Position numbers and translations under genes: made by a program
Notes under the pieces: model-generated
Seen by the model: only the letters and a program-made list of their open reading frames with translations
What the model was told of the DNA's origin: nothing
Database searches by the model: none
Assembly (NCBI GenBank): GCA_945865635.1
Contig: CAMBEP010000027.1
Span: 1 to 63,382, forward strand
Direction: 5' to 3'
DNA: 63,382 nt
From: Candidatus Kuenenia stuttgartensis
Lineage (GTDB): Bacteria; Planctomycetota; Planctomycetia; Isosphaerales; Isosphaeraceae
Shown here: positions 26,345-35,329 of the stretch, piece by piece
Layout of the letters: every line of letters starts with the position of its first letter
Numbering within the stretch: position 1 is the stretch's first letter

Positions 26345-27403
26345 TCAGCTCAGAATTTGCAGGGTCGGCATTTTTGGCTTTTGGATATTCTGGATACTAA
26401 TCTGGGCAGCGAGTCGCTCGACAATTCCCAGCAAAGGCATGCGTGAGGCCGAATGTTCATCAAAAACCGAGCCGGCTTGACCAGCATCGCCTTTTTCACG
26501 AATCGAGCTCATCATGGGAAGTTCGCCAAGGAATGGGATGCCCAATTCCTCAGCCTTGCGGGCCGCACCGCCGCGGCCAAAGATTTCGCCTGACATGTTT
26601 TCAACCATGCCAAGGACAGGCACTTTGAGCTGCCGGAACATGGTAATGGCACGCACGGCGTCGAGCAGTGCGACGGCTTGCGGTGTGCAGACCACAACCG
26701 CGCCTGTCAGGGGCAGGGCCTGGGCCAGGCTCAGCGGGACATCGCCTGTGCCAGGTGGTAGGTCGATCACCAGATAGTCGAGTTCGCCCCATTCGACCTG
26801 ATGGAGAAATTGCTGGATCACACCATGCAGCATGGGCCCACGCATGATGACGGCGCGATCGGGTTCGAGCAGGAAGCCCATCGACATGACCTTCAGGCCA
26901 GCCGCTTCGATCGGCATGATTCGCTCGCCCATAGCCATGGGCCGGCCTGATGCGCCGACCAGGTGGGGAATGGAGGGGCCGTAGATGTCTGCATCCATCA
27001 ATCCCACTGAGGAACCGTATTGCCTCAAGCCAAGAGCGATTGAGGCCGCCAGCGTGCTCTTGCCGACACCGCCCTTGCCCGAACCAACGGCAATCACGTT
27101 TTTTACGCCTGGGATATCGCCTTTTTCGCGCGTCGATTTGCCTCTGACCTCTGCGGTCAGATTGATTGAGATTGACTTGATCGACTCGGGCAGACGATTG
27201 CGCAGGGCGGTCTCCACCTCTCGCTTGATCTGCTCCTTCATCGGGCAGGCAGGGGTGGTCAGATTAACAGTAAGGCTTACTGAATCAGCCCCTACGACAA
27301 TATCCCGGATCATGCCCAGATCAGTCAGGTCGCGGTGAAGGTCCGGATCTTTAACACCTTTGAGGGCTGCGATCACGTCTTGTTGGGTCAGAGCGTTGGC
27401 CAT
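26345..27403 (-). CDS. mrp: Mrp/ApbC-type iron-sulfur carrier ATPase
   Basis: 352 residues. An N-terminal MIP18/DUF59 domain (about 1-85, with DPDLHRDLTDLGMIRDI and TTPACPMKEQIKREVE) is fused to the deviant-Walker P-loop domain (GSGKGGVGKSTLAASIAL near 108, GLMDADIYGPSIPHLVG, YLVIDLPPGTGDVPLSL). Characterised ApbC/Nbp35 proteins bind a bridging Fe-S cluster through a CxxC late in the protein; the equivalent stretch here (MVENMSGEIFGRGGAARKAEEL) has no cysteine. It may therefore rely on another site or have a different role. A strong terminator follows. Confidence 0.93.
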   Translation of the reverse strand: MANALTQQDVIAALKGVKDPDLHRDLTDLGMIRDIVVGADSVSLTVNLTTPACPMKEQIKREVETALRNRLPESIKSISINLTAEVRGKSTREKGDIPGVKNVIAVGSGKGGVGKSTLAASIALGLRQYGSSVGLMDADIYGPSIPHLVGASGRPMAMGERIMPIEAAGLKVMSMGFLLEPDRAVIMRGPMLHGVIQQFLHQVEWGELDYLVIDLPPGTGDVPLSLAQALPLTGAVVVCTPQAVALLDAVRAITMFRQLKVPVLGMVENMSGEIFGRGGAARKAEELGIPFLGELPMMSSIREKGDAGQAGSVFDEHSASRMPLLGIVERLAAQISIQNIQKPKMPTLQILS

Positions 27404-27583
27404 GGTGGGGAAGTCGGTTCAATTCGTATACAAGATGAGGCAGTTTTACAGGTTGCAATTGATGTGACACTGGCGCCTTATCCAAAGTTCACATCCTGTC
27501 TATCATATGTTATAGTCGGTCAGAAGGGTTTTGGAAAAGCAGGCTCTAGGAAATTCGACGAATTCAGGGGCATGATATTCGGT

Positions 27584-27997
27584 TTAAAGCGGTCGGGTGT
27601 GAAGGATGGAGGCGACGATATCAGGCGGGGGCGTGGTTTGATCGAGGGCGAGAAAGACGCCGAGCTCGCTCCAGAAAGGCCTTGATTCCGGGTCCAGATA
27701 AGGGATCAGGGCGACAATCCTGGGCGGGTTTGCCCGTTTTGTGATGGCGAAAAGAATGTTCATAGAGATTTCAATCTGCGGCTCGGACCAGCCCAGATCG
27801 ATGATCATCAGAATCTGGTCAAGCGTCTCTGTGGAGTCCAGCGTAAAAGTTTCGGTGATCCGGCATGTCTCAATTTCGAAACCTTGCTCAGCCAATCTCC
27901 AACCGAGTCTGCGAGCCGTATTGGGGCCATGCGAGAGGATCCGGATCGTCTGGATTTTGCGATGATTGTGGTCTGGAATGGTCGGCGACTGGCTCAT
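27584..27997 (-). CDS. hypothetical protein, receiver-like alternation
   Basis: 137 residues, starting at an ATG with GAGG about ten bases upstream. The alternation of beta strands and helices (IRILSHGPNTARRLGWRLAEQGFEIETC, DQILMIIDLGWSE, RIVALIPYLDPES) recalls a response-regulator receiver fold, but I cannot assign it to a family. It is transcribed away from the DnaJ-like gene, with 88 bases between starts. The start context and protein-like pattern favour a real gene. Confidence 0.55.
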   Translation of the reverse strand: MSQSPTIPDHNHRKIQTIRILSHGPNTARRLGWRLAEQGFEIETCRITETFTLDSTETLDQILMIIDLGWSEPQIEISMNILFAITKRANPPRIVALIPYLDPESRPFWSELGVFLALDQTTPPPDIVASILHTRPL

Positions 27998-28085
27998 AAA
28001 TGGTTGACCTCAGGGCCATTCGGATTAAACTTATATATCATGGTAGGACAAAAGGCTCGAATTGTCACGAAACTGAGGCTGGCGA

Positions 28086-29111
28086 ATGGCGGATTCTGAT
28101 TTCTATCAAGTTCTGGGTGTGGCGCGTGATGCATCAGAAGACGACATCAAGAAGGCTTATCGCTCGCTTGCCCGCAAGCATCACCCGGACCTGAACCCTG
28201 ATAACAAGAAAGCCTCTGAAGCCAAGTTCAAAGAAATTCAGGAGGCCTACGACACCCTTGGCGAGCCGGAGAAACGCGTTCAATATGACCGCTTCGGAAA
28301 AGCCGCAGGGCAGGCGGGATTCAATCCCGGAGCGGCTCCCGGGGGCCAAAACCCTTGGTTTGGACATAATCAGGCGGGTTCCACCATACACTTTGATTTT
28401 AACGACCTCTTCAACAACATGCACGCCGGGCAACCTCAGGGCCAGCCGGGGGCAGGGCAGGCGGCGGGATTCGGACCGGAGCCGAGCGGAGGAATTTTTG
28501 ACGAAATTCTCTCGAAAGTCCGTGGCGGCCGGCCCAAGAAAAAACCGCGGGAGACAGCCGCGTCGATTGCAGAGCCGTTCCACGCCAAGATCAATGTCCC
28601 ATTCATGACCGCCGTCAAGGGTGGCGAAACGGCGATTGATATCACCTTCGACGCCGGCGACACCGAAACACTAAGCCTGAAGGTCCCCGCTGGATCAACC
28701 AGTGGACAGAAACTGAGACTGCGTGGCAAGGGAGCGATGAACAATCGGGGCGAGCGCGGCGACCTGATTGTCGAAGTCATTGTTGACCCTCATCCATTCT
28801 TTAAGATTGACGGCCGGGATCTCTCGCTTGAGGTGCCGATCACCGTAGATGAAGCCTTGCTGGGGGTAAGGCTTGAAGTGCCGACACTGGACGGCTTGCG
28901 GACGGTGCCCATACCGGCTGGGACTTCAAGCGGTGGGCGGCTGAGGCTCAAGGGGCAGGGTGTGCCAGCTCGCGGGGAAACGCCAGTGGGCGATCTCTAT
29001 GTGGTCACGAAAATCGTGTTGCCCAAGTCAATCGACGAAGCCACGAAGCTGAAACTGGAAGAATTGAAATCGGCCCTCAATACCAAGCCACGTGAAGGCC
29101 TCTGGAAATGA
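28086..29111 (+). CDS. DnaJ/CbpA-type J-domain co-chaperone
   Basis: 341 residues; GAGG lies seven bases before the ATG. The J domain occupies residues 1-70 with HPD at 33-35. A Gly/Pro/Gln-rich linker follows (about 75-150), then two substrate-binding beta domains (about 160-330, with [15 protein letters not shown] and [15 protein letters not shown]). There is no cysteine-rich zinc domain, so it is the CbpA class rather than classical DnaJ. It should stimulate DnaK. Its stop overlaps the start of the next gene by four bases, beginning a four-gene coupled chain ending in yidD. Confidence 0.93.
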   Translation: MADSDFYQVLGVARDASEDDIKKAYRSLARKHHPDLNPDNKKASEAKFKEIQEAYDTLGEPEKRVQYDRFGKAAGQAGFNPGAAPGGQNPWFGHNQAGSTIHFDFNDLFNNMHAGQPQGQPGAGQAAGFGPEPSGGIFDEILSKVRGGRPKKKPRETAASIAEPFHAKINVPFMTAVKGGETAIDITFDAGDTETLSLKVPAGSTSGQKLRLRGKGAMNNRGERGDLIVEVIVDPHPFFKIDGRDLSLEVPITVDEALLGVRLEVPTLDGLRTVPIPAGTSSGGRLRLKGQGVPARGETPVGDLYVVTKIVLPKSIDEATKLKLEELKSALNTKPREGLWK

Positions 29112-29344
29112 CCGAAGCGCAGAGCCGGGATAAGCCAAAAGATGACAGAATCCGCAAGTTGGTCATTCTCTGGGAGATCATAACACTCTCAGGAATTTCC
29201 ATGATCACGATTTTTATCATTTGGCATCTCAGGCGACGTGCGGAAATTGTAAAAAGCAATGTCCGTCCGACCAGCATTAAAATTACAGACTTGGAATTGC
29301 AAGCCGATTTAGAAACCCAACAGCGGTCAAAGAAAGACTTATGA
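29108..29344 (+). CDS. small single-pass membrane protein in the rnpA chain
   Basis: 78 residues with one transmembrane segment ([24 protein letters not shown], about 19-42) between charged ends. The N-terminal arm is [10 protein letters not shown] and the C-terminal tail is rich in Lys and Asp. No family is recognised. Its ATG overlaps the DnaJ-like stop, and its own stop overlaps the rnpA ATG, so it is very likely translated as part of this chain. Confidence 0.7.
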   Translation: MTEAQSRDKPKDDRIRKLVILWEIITLSGISMITIFIIWHLRRRAEIVKSNVRPTSIKITDLELQADLETQQRSKKDL

Positions 29345-29844
29345 TAAATATGACTGATAAGTCAGATGAGATTCATGATGATCAGAATCCACAAAACAAA
29401 GAGTTGAATAACGCTTCTGACCCAAGAGTTATTCAGTCCTCAGCCCCTCGGGGAATGACATTTCGCTTTCCGAAATCGGCCCGAATGAAGGCAGGGGGGC
29501 CATACGAGCGATTGTTTAAGGTCCGTCAGGTGGTTTCTGATGATTTGATTTCCATTCATGTCATTGCAAACCGGTTGGATCATCACCGACTGGGCTTGGG
29601 GGTGGCCAAAAAGATGTTCCGGAAGGCAGTTCAGCGCAATCGTATCAAACGCCTGATCCGCGAAGCTTTTCGCCTGGAGCGGCCTGATTTTCGGCAGGGG
29701 CTGGACATTGTCGTAAGGCCGAAGGTCAAGGAATTGAATCTGACGGCACTTCGGGAATCATTGAAGCGACTCGTCCCAAAGGCGGAACGGAAATACATGC
29801 CCAGGCCGAATTGCAATGCTTTGGAAGAGAAGGCTGCGGAATGA
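29341..29844 (+). CDS. rnpA: ribonuclease P protein component, extended N-terminus
   Basis: 167 residues against about 110-120 for typical RnpA. The core starts near residue 45 ([19 protein letters not shown]) and includes [29 protein letters not shown], the conserved RNR motif that binds RNA. The first 44 residues are polar, rich in Asp and Asn, and look disordered. It assists the RNase P RNA in maturing tRNA 5' ends. rpmH, the usual upstream neighbour, is absent here; instead the gene is coupled to a J-domain gene and a membrane protein gene by overlapping starts. Confidence 0.92.
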   Translation: MINMTDKSDEIHDDQNPQNKELNNASDPRVIQSSAPRGMTFRFPKSARMKAGGPYERLFKVRQVVSDDLISIHVIANRLDHHRLGLGVAKKMFRKAVQRNRIKRLIREAFRLERPDFRQGLDIVVRPKVKELNLTALRESLKRLVPKAERKYMPRPNCNALEEKAAE

Positions 29845-30068
29845 AATTTCTGGCCGGGCTTTTGACACATCTGATTTCCGGGCTGATCTGGCTTTATCAG
29901 AGCACAATCAGCCCCTTGCTTGGCCCGGTTTGCCGATTCCACCCAAGTTGCAGCAATTACACACTTCAGGCCATGCAAAAATACGGCCCACTGGCAGGCT
30001 GCTGGAAAGGTTTGAAACGAATTCTCAGATGCAACCCATGGAACCCCGGGGGTTATGATCCGCCCTGA
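29841..30068 (+). CDS. yidD: membrane protein insertion efficiency factor YidD
   Basis: 75 residues from the ATG at 29841, overlapping the rnpA stop by four bases. The family signature is complete: [35 protein letters not shown] and [16 protein letters not shown], including the conserved cysteines. It is a small amphipathic protein at the inner membrane that helps YidC-dependent insertion. yidC does not follow, as it often does elsewhere; the next gene is convergent. Confidence 0.95.
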   Translation: MKFLAGLLTHLISGLIWLYQSTISPLLGPVCRFHPSCSNYTLQAMQKYGPLAGCWKGLKRILRCNPWNPGGYDPP

Positions 30069-30118
30069 AATCCGAATAAGACCATGAGACTTTCAAATAT
30101 TATTTAAAATTCCCATGG

Positions 30119-31300
30119 TTATTCTTTCAAGGCATAGGAAAAGTCTTTGATCAGATCGGCTGGATCTTCGATTCCAAACGACAATCGGACCAATCCAGGC
30201 GTAATGCCCAGAGCTTGCCGCTCGGGTTCAGATAATCCACGATGGCTGGTCGAAACCGGGTGGCTCAGAATCGTGGCCACATCGCCCAGGCTTGGTGCAA
30301 AGGGGACACGCCCATTTAATCTTCGGATAAAATCATTGGCAGACTGTCGCGAACCGAGGTCGATCGTTGCAATGGTTCCGAATCCACCTTGAAATTGGTT
30401 CATGGCGAGATTATGGTCCTCATGGGATTTCAAGCCGGGGTAATGAACTTTGATCACCCTGGATTGCATTTCCAGAAACTCTGAGACATGCAAGGCATTC
30501 TCCGAGGCGGATTTCATGCGTAATGGGAGAGTTGCCATGCCCCTGAGCGTCAGTGCACATTCAAACGGATTGGCTGATAAACCGAATGAAGATGCAATCG
30601 GCCTGATTCTCTCAATATCGGCTTTTCTGCCTAAAAGCGAGCCCATTGTGGCATCGCTGTGTCCACAAATCATTTTGGTACCCGAATGGGTTACAAAATC
30701 GGCTCCGGATTGTAATGGCCTTGAAATCAAAGGTGCAAAGGTGTTGTCGACTCCGAATGAAATTGCTTTTGATTGGCAGACTTCGGCAATTCTGGCCAGG
30801 TTGGGCACGCGTGCCAATGGGTTGGTGATGGTCTCTACAAAGACCATTTTGGTTTGGTCCGTCAGGCAGGATTTCAGCGATTCCACCTGATTGGAATCAA
30901 ACAGGGTGAAGCTCACTCCAAATCTTGAAAGCTCTTTGGCAATAAGGACTTGTGTCCGGCCATACAACCCCTGGGCCAAGGCCACATGATCGCCTTGCTG
31001 GAGCATTCCCAGAAAGAGGGCCGCTTCGGCGCCCATGCCTGAGGCGGTGACGAGCCCAGCCTCGGCCAATTCCATGCGTGCAATCTGATTGGCAAGCCGG
31101 GTGGCGTTTGGATGCCCATCGCGAGCATAGACATAGCCTGTCATTTGGCCTGCATAGACGGCGTCGACATGGTCCAGATCGTTAAACTCAAAAACGACCG
31201 ACCACTCCAGGGGCGGTACCAATGGCCTGGTGGTGCTTTCTGGCAAGGGCTGAGGTCTCACGCACTGGGTGGCCGGCTGGGTGGTCTGATCCTGGCTCAT
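30119..31300 (-). CDS. Cys/Met metabolism PLP-dependent enzyme
   Basis: 393 residues from the ATG at 31300. It belongs to the cystathionine gamma-synthase/methionine gamma-lyase family: YARDGHPNATRLANQIARMELAEAGLVTASGMGA, ETITNPLARVPNLARIAEV, GVDNTFAPLISRPLQSGADFVTHSGTKMICGHSD (PLP lysine near residue 200), and a C-terminal SHRGLSEPERQALGITPGLVRLSFGIED. It could make cystathionine or homocysteine, or cleave sulfur amino acids; the residues visible do not decide this. It is convergent with yidD. Confidence 0.92.
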   Translation of the reverse strand: MSQDQTTQPATQCVRPQPLPESTTRPLVPPLEWSVVFEFNDLDHVDAVYAGQMTGYVYARDGHPNATRLANQIARMELAEAGLVTASGMGAEAALFLGMLQQGDHVALAQGLYGRTQVLIAKELSRFGVSFTLFDSNQVESLKSCLTDQTKMVFVETITNPLARVPNLARIAEVCQSKAISFGVDNTFAPLISRPLQSGADFVTHSGTKMICGHSDATMGSLLGRKADIERIRPIASSFGLSANPFECALTLRGMATLPLRMKSASENALHVSEFLEMQSRVIKVHYPGLKSHEDHNLAMNQFQGGFGTIATIDLGSRQSANDFIRRLNGRVPFAPSLGDVATILSHPVSTSHRGLSEPERQALGITPGLVRLSFGIEDPADLIKDFSYALKE

Positions 31301-31489
31301 GAGGGCTCTTTTGTCTTGTCTGGTGGAGGCTTGCGTGGTTCGAGTCCTGGGACTTTCACGACCCATAGGTATCGCTCAAATCTCAGTGTCGCATATAATC
31401 TTATCATCCCCAATCGGACCATGTGCGAGCAAGATTGAGAATTGCTTGTCCAGGTTCGTCTTTTGACTCGTCATGAAGGATCATTTCAA

Positions 31490-34168
31490 ATGCAGTTCAC
31501 TCTGGCCCCACGCTGGGAAACCACAAAACGAACCCTTACAAACGGGCTCAATGTGATTGTGTGCCCGGTAAGGCGTTCGCCAATGGCCTGCGTCAATCTC
31601 TGGTATGATGTCGGTTCGCAGAATGAAAGGCATGGCCAGAGGGGCTATGCCCACCTTTTTGAGCACCTTATGTTTGAGGGTTCCAAGCATTATCCGGGAG
31701 ATTATTTCAAGCATCTCCAAAAGTATGGGGCTGGCGTGAATGGTTCCACATCCTCGGACCGCACCAATTATTACGAAGACATTCCAGCGGATATCCTGGA
31801 GCTTGCCCTGGCCATGGAATCAGACAGGATGGGGCACTTGGTGGAGGCTCTTGACAATGCCCGTCTGGCCACCCAGAAAGGTGTTGTGACCAACGAGTAC
31901 CGGCAGAATTATTCCAATCAGCCTTATGGCATGGTCTCGCGAATCCTTGCGGAGTCGTTTTATCCGGATGGCCATCCCTATAGCTGGACCACCATTGGGA
32001 TTATGGAAGAAGTCAATGCGGCGACCCGCGATCAGGTGGTTGCGTTCTTTGAGCGGTTTTATGTGCCGGCAAATGCCAGCCTGTGTGTCGCTGGAGATGT
32101 CGACGCAGAAGCGGTTTTCGATATGGCAGAGCGTTATTTCGGCGGATTTCAATCGGGCATGAGAGCCGAAGTGCCGCTGGTGGCAGATGTGAAACTGGCT
32201 CAGAGCAAACGCCTTGAGATGATCGATAATGTAAGCCTTGAAAGAATTTATATCGTCTGGCCGACGGTTCGCCAACTGACTGACGACGAACCTGCTCTGG
32301 CCCTGTTGGGCGATATTCTGACAAGTGGCCGCACCAGCAGGCTCTATCAGGAATTGGTGGTCAAACTGCAATTGGCACAGGATGTTTCGGCGGGGCAATC
32401 TTCACGCGAGCTTGCTGGGCAGTTTTCCGTGGTGGTCACGCTTCGCCCGGGTGCATCCGCCGAACAGGTCAGGGCTATCATTGAGCGCACCCTGATCGAT
32501 CTGGCAGAGGCGGGCCCGAAGCCGGAAGAACTAGGCCGTGCCATCAGGCGTCGATGGTCGAGCTATCTCTTTAGCCTGGAGAAGGTTGGCGGGTTTGGTG
32601 GATTGGCCGATCGGCTCAATGCCTTCCATGTTTTTACAAACGATCATGACCGGCTCTGGACAGATTCTCTCCGATATCGCCATGTGACACCGGAGCAAGT
32701 CACAAGTGTGGCCGCCAGGTATATCAGCGGAAAGCCGAGTCTTGAGCTGCATGTCAAACCGAAGTCGCGAACGGCGGTCGAACCGAACCGGGCCGAGGGG
32801 GTCAGGATTGGCCCGCCGAAGTCTTATAAAATCAGTGATCCAAAAGAGATCAGGATCAGCGATAGGGTTTCGGTGCTGACCATTCCGCGTCCCGATTGGC
32901 CTGTGGCATGTGGCGCGATTGCGGCCATGTCGCAAACGGATCGGATGGGGCCGATAGGTTCGGGGCTCGCCCAGCTTCATGTGGCCTCGATCATGGAAGG
33001 CACATCGAGCCGAACTGCTCCGGAGCTTGCCGAAGCCATTGAATCGTTAGGTTCTGCCATATCACCAAGCGCCGACTGGGACGGTTTCAATCTCTTTTTC
33101 CAGGCCACAAGCGATGGGCTGATGCCCACTTGGGAACTGGCCACAGAGCTCTGGCGTGATGCTTCGTTTCCTGAGGTAGACTGGCAGCGTCAAAGAAGCC
33201 GCATGATCACGGCCCAGAGATCGGAAGTGGACCGGGTGGAAAGCCTTGCCCAGCGAGCCTTTCTGCTTGGGCTATTTGGACCGGGGCACAGGTTTGGTCG
33301 CCCACTGGGTGGAATTCCTGAGGGTCTGGAGCGACTTGTCCACCAAGATCTGGTACGAGTCCGTCAACGGCTGAACCGACCGGAAAAACTTTGTATCGCA
33401 CTTTCGGGCGATTACGACGAATCAGCCATGATGGCGAAAATTCAGGCTTTTGCGGATAGCCTTGAAGAGCCGAATCTTTCAGACCTCTCTGAAGCTGTCA
33501 TTTCAGAGCAAGGCCTCAAAAACCATGGGGCCAGGCTGATTGTTGTTGACAAGCCAGGAGCCCAGCAGGCGATTATTCGTATGGGGCAGGTCGGTCTGGC
33601 GTCTGTCGATCAGGATCGGGACGCTCTGAGCCTGTGGAATCTGGCTCTGGGTGGCCTCTTTACGTCGCGGCTGAATCATGTCCTGCGAGAGCAAAAGGGC
33701 TTGACTTATGGTGTGAGGAGCGGTTTTGACACACGCAGGGGCATGCCGGGCAGCTATCTTGTGGCGTCATCCGTTCAGCACGACCGCTGCGCTGAAGCGA
33801 TAGAGGCAGTGCGCAACGAGGTTTATTCGATGATTGGCGAACATCCCCTGACCATAACGGAAATGGAGGATGCGCGGCGGAATCGTCTGGAATCGACGGC
33901 TCGCGAGGACGACACCTGCTCCAATGTGGTTCGTCGCGTGGTTGACACCTGGCTTGCAGGCGAGCCACTGACGGAAGCAAACGATCAGACCGAGCGATTT
34001 CGCCAATTGACCCTCGACCAGGTCATTGAAACAGCCTCCCGAAGGCTGGAGCCACAAAACTGGCTGACAGTTCTGGTAGCTGACTGGAGCAAGGTCAAGG
34101 GCGAAGTAGAAAAGCTTGGTTTTGACCAGATGGAAGTCCGCAGCCCTGCGGATTTAATCTCGGAATAA
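31490..34168 (+). CDS. two-domain M16 zinc peptidase
   Basis: About 892 residues from the ATG at 31490, which has AAGGA ten bases upstream; the TTG at 31442 is less likely. The first M16 half has HLFEHLMFEG (inverted zinc motif HxxEH, near residue 60) with the downstream glutamate in VVTNEYRQN. The second half (from about 440) keeps the fold (HVASIMEGTSSRTAPELAEAIES, GLTYGVRSGFDTRRG) but lacks the zinc motif, as is normal. There is no signal peptide from this start. It probably degrades peptides; homologues also process proteins. Confidence 0.93.
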   Translation: MQFTLAPRWETTKRTLTNGLNVIVCPVRRSPMACVNLWYDVGSQNERHGQRGYAHLFEHLMFEGSKHYPGDYFKHLQKYGAGVNGSTSSDRTNYYEDIPADILELALAMESDRMGHLVEALDNARLATQKGVVTNEYRQNYSNQPYGMVSRILAESFYPDGHPYSWTTIGIMEEVNAATRDQVVAFFERFYVPANASLCVAGDVDAEAVFDMAERYFGGFQSGMRAEVPLVADVKLAQSKRLEMIDNVSLERIYIVWPTVRQLTDDEPALALLGDILTSGRTSRLYQELVVKLQLAQDVSAGQSSRELAGQFSVVVTLRPGASAEQVRAIIERTLIDLAEAGPKPEELGRAIRRRWSSYLFSLEKVGGFGGLADRLNAFHVFTNDHDRLWTDSLRYRHVTPEQVTSVAARYISGKPSLELHVKPKSRTAVEPNRAEGVRIGPPKSYKISDPKEIRISDRVSVLTIPRPDWPVACGAIAAMSQTDRMGPIGSGLAQLHVASIMEGTSSRTAPELAEAIESLGSAISPSADWDGFNLFFQATSDGLMPTWELATELWRDASFPEVDWQRQRSRMITAQRSEVDRVESLAQRAFLLGLFGPGHRFGRPLGGIPEGLERLVHQDLVRVRQRLNRPEKLCIALSGDYDESAMMAKIQAFADSLEEPNLSDLSEAVISEQGLKNHGARLIVVDKPGAQQAIIRMGQVGLASVDQDRDALSLWNLALGGLFTSRLNHVLREQKGLTYGVRSGFDTRRGMPGSYLVASSVQHDRCAEAIEAVRNEVYSMIGEHPLTITEMEDARRNRLESTAREDDTCSNVVRRVVDTWLAGEPLTEANDQTERFRQLTLDQVIETASRRLEPQNWLTVLVADWSKVKGEVEKLGFDQMEVRSPADLISE

Positions 34169-34305
34169 ACCAATGTTTCAATTGCACAGGCAATTCTGAT
34201 CAGAATTTCATGGCATTTAAAGAATGAATCCACAGGCAAGAAACTGTGGCTTCAATTCTTGATCATTTGAATGAATCAGGTGGAGCAGGTTTCAAGTTGT
34301 GAATT

Positions 34306-35055
34306 TCAATTGTGGGTAATGACCGGGTAATCTTTTTTGTAGACGATCATGACGGAAAGGGCCATGCTTTTGTTATTGGCATCGTTGGGAACAGCATAGA
34401 CCAGATCACCGGGGCGAAGCTGGTCAAGCGATCCGACCACGATTCGGGTCATGCGAAAGGCCTGTCCGTTGGCGGGCGCGATTCGGATGGCCTGATTTGA
34501 AGGTGTACCGAGCATGAGGGGGAAGATATTGACCACTGGGGCGACGATATAGGTCATGAGCTGAACGTTCTGCATGGCCACGGCTGGCTGGCTGGGATAC
34601 ATGGACCAGAACTGGTTCATGGAATCGAAGCCGAAGGTGTATGTGGCGTCGTATTGTCGAAGAATTCCGGCATCGGTTGGGGTGATATAGGTTGGCGAAA
34701 CAAAGCCTCTGGCGGCCCCTTCGTAAACTTCCACCGAATTGGTCAAAACGGTGTTGACCGACGGGCTTTGCCCCTCAGCTTCAACCAAAGCAGTGGCAGA
34801 GACCATAGGAGGGAGGATGGGCCATCGCACAATAAATCGCCCCAGAGCGGCACTTGAAACAGGGTATTGGCGGCCATCTGCCGATTGCAGGACAACCCAT
34901 TTGGGTGTGACACTTAAAACCTCGGCCCAGCCCGGGTTATTCAGGCCGAAGTTGGGCGTGGCCCCAGCGCCCTGCTGTGCCTTGGCACTTTGAAAAGCGG
35001 AGCCGAGCAGAAAGATGACTGCAAGGGGAGCCAAAGCATTGGAAATTCGTCGCAT
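34306..35055 (-). CDS. secreted protein of unknown function
   Basis: About 249 residues from the ATG at 35055, with AAAGG upstream. The signal peptide is MRRISNALAPLAVIFLLGSAFQSAKA. The mature part is beta-rich (WAEVLSVTPKWVVLQSADGRQYPVS, ATYTFGFDSMNQFW, GSLDQLRPGDLVYAVPN). I recognise no domain, though planctomycetes have many such exported proteins. It is divergent from the kinase gene and convergent with the M16 gene. Confidence 0.75.
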   Translation of the reverse strand: MRRISNALAPLAVIFLLGSAFQSAKAQQGAGATPNFGLNNPGWAEVLSVTPKWVVLQSADGRQYPVSSAALGRFIVRWPILPPMVSATALVEAEGQSPSVNTVLTNSVEVYEGAARGFVSPTYITPTDAGILRQYDATYTFGFDSMNQFWSMYPSQPAVAMQNVQLMTYIVAPVVNIFPLMLGTPSNQAIRIAPANGQAFRMTRIVVGSLDQLRPGDLVYAVPNDANNKSMALSVMIVYKKDYPVITHN

Positions 35056-35329
35056 GATCTGATCGCCTTTCAAATCGGAATTCGCCTGAACCGTTCCATC
35101 GTCAGCAATACCGTCCTATCAATTGTCATTGATTCTCTTACGATTTGGGAACAAGGTCAACATCGACCTTTTGATTTCCTGAAAAGGTGGAACAGACGGA
35201 CTCGATAATTCTGGTCGATTGCTTGTCTGCGAGCGGATTGGCATTCATAATAAATATAAGGCTTGTCGGATCTGTTTCAGGCGAACCTTTGATTTTGGTG
35301 AATGATGGGCCCGACAGACGACGAACTCC

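Noticed and set aside
31333..31353. GGTTCGAGTCC resembling a tRNA T-arm
   Set aside because: No acceptor stem, D-arm or anticodon arm can be folded around it, and it lies at the 5' end of a coding gene.
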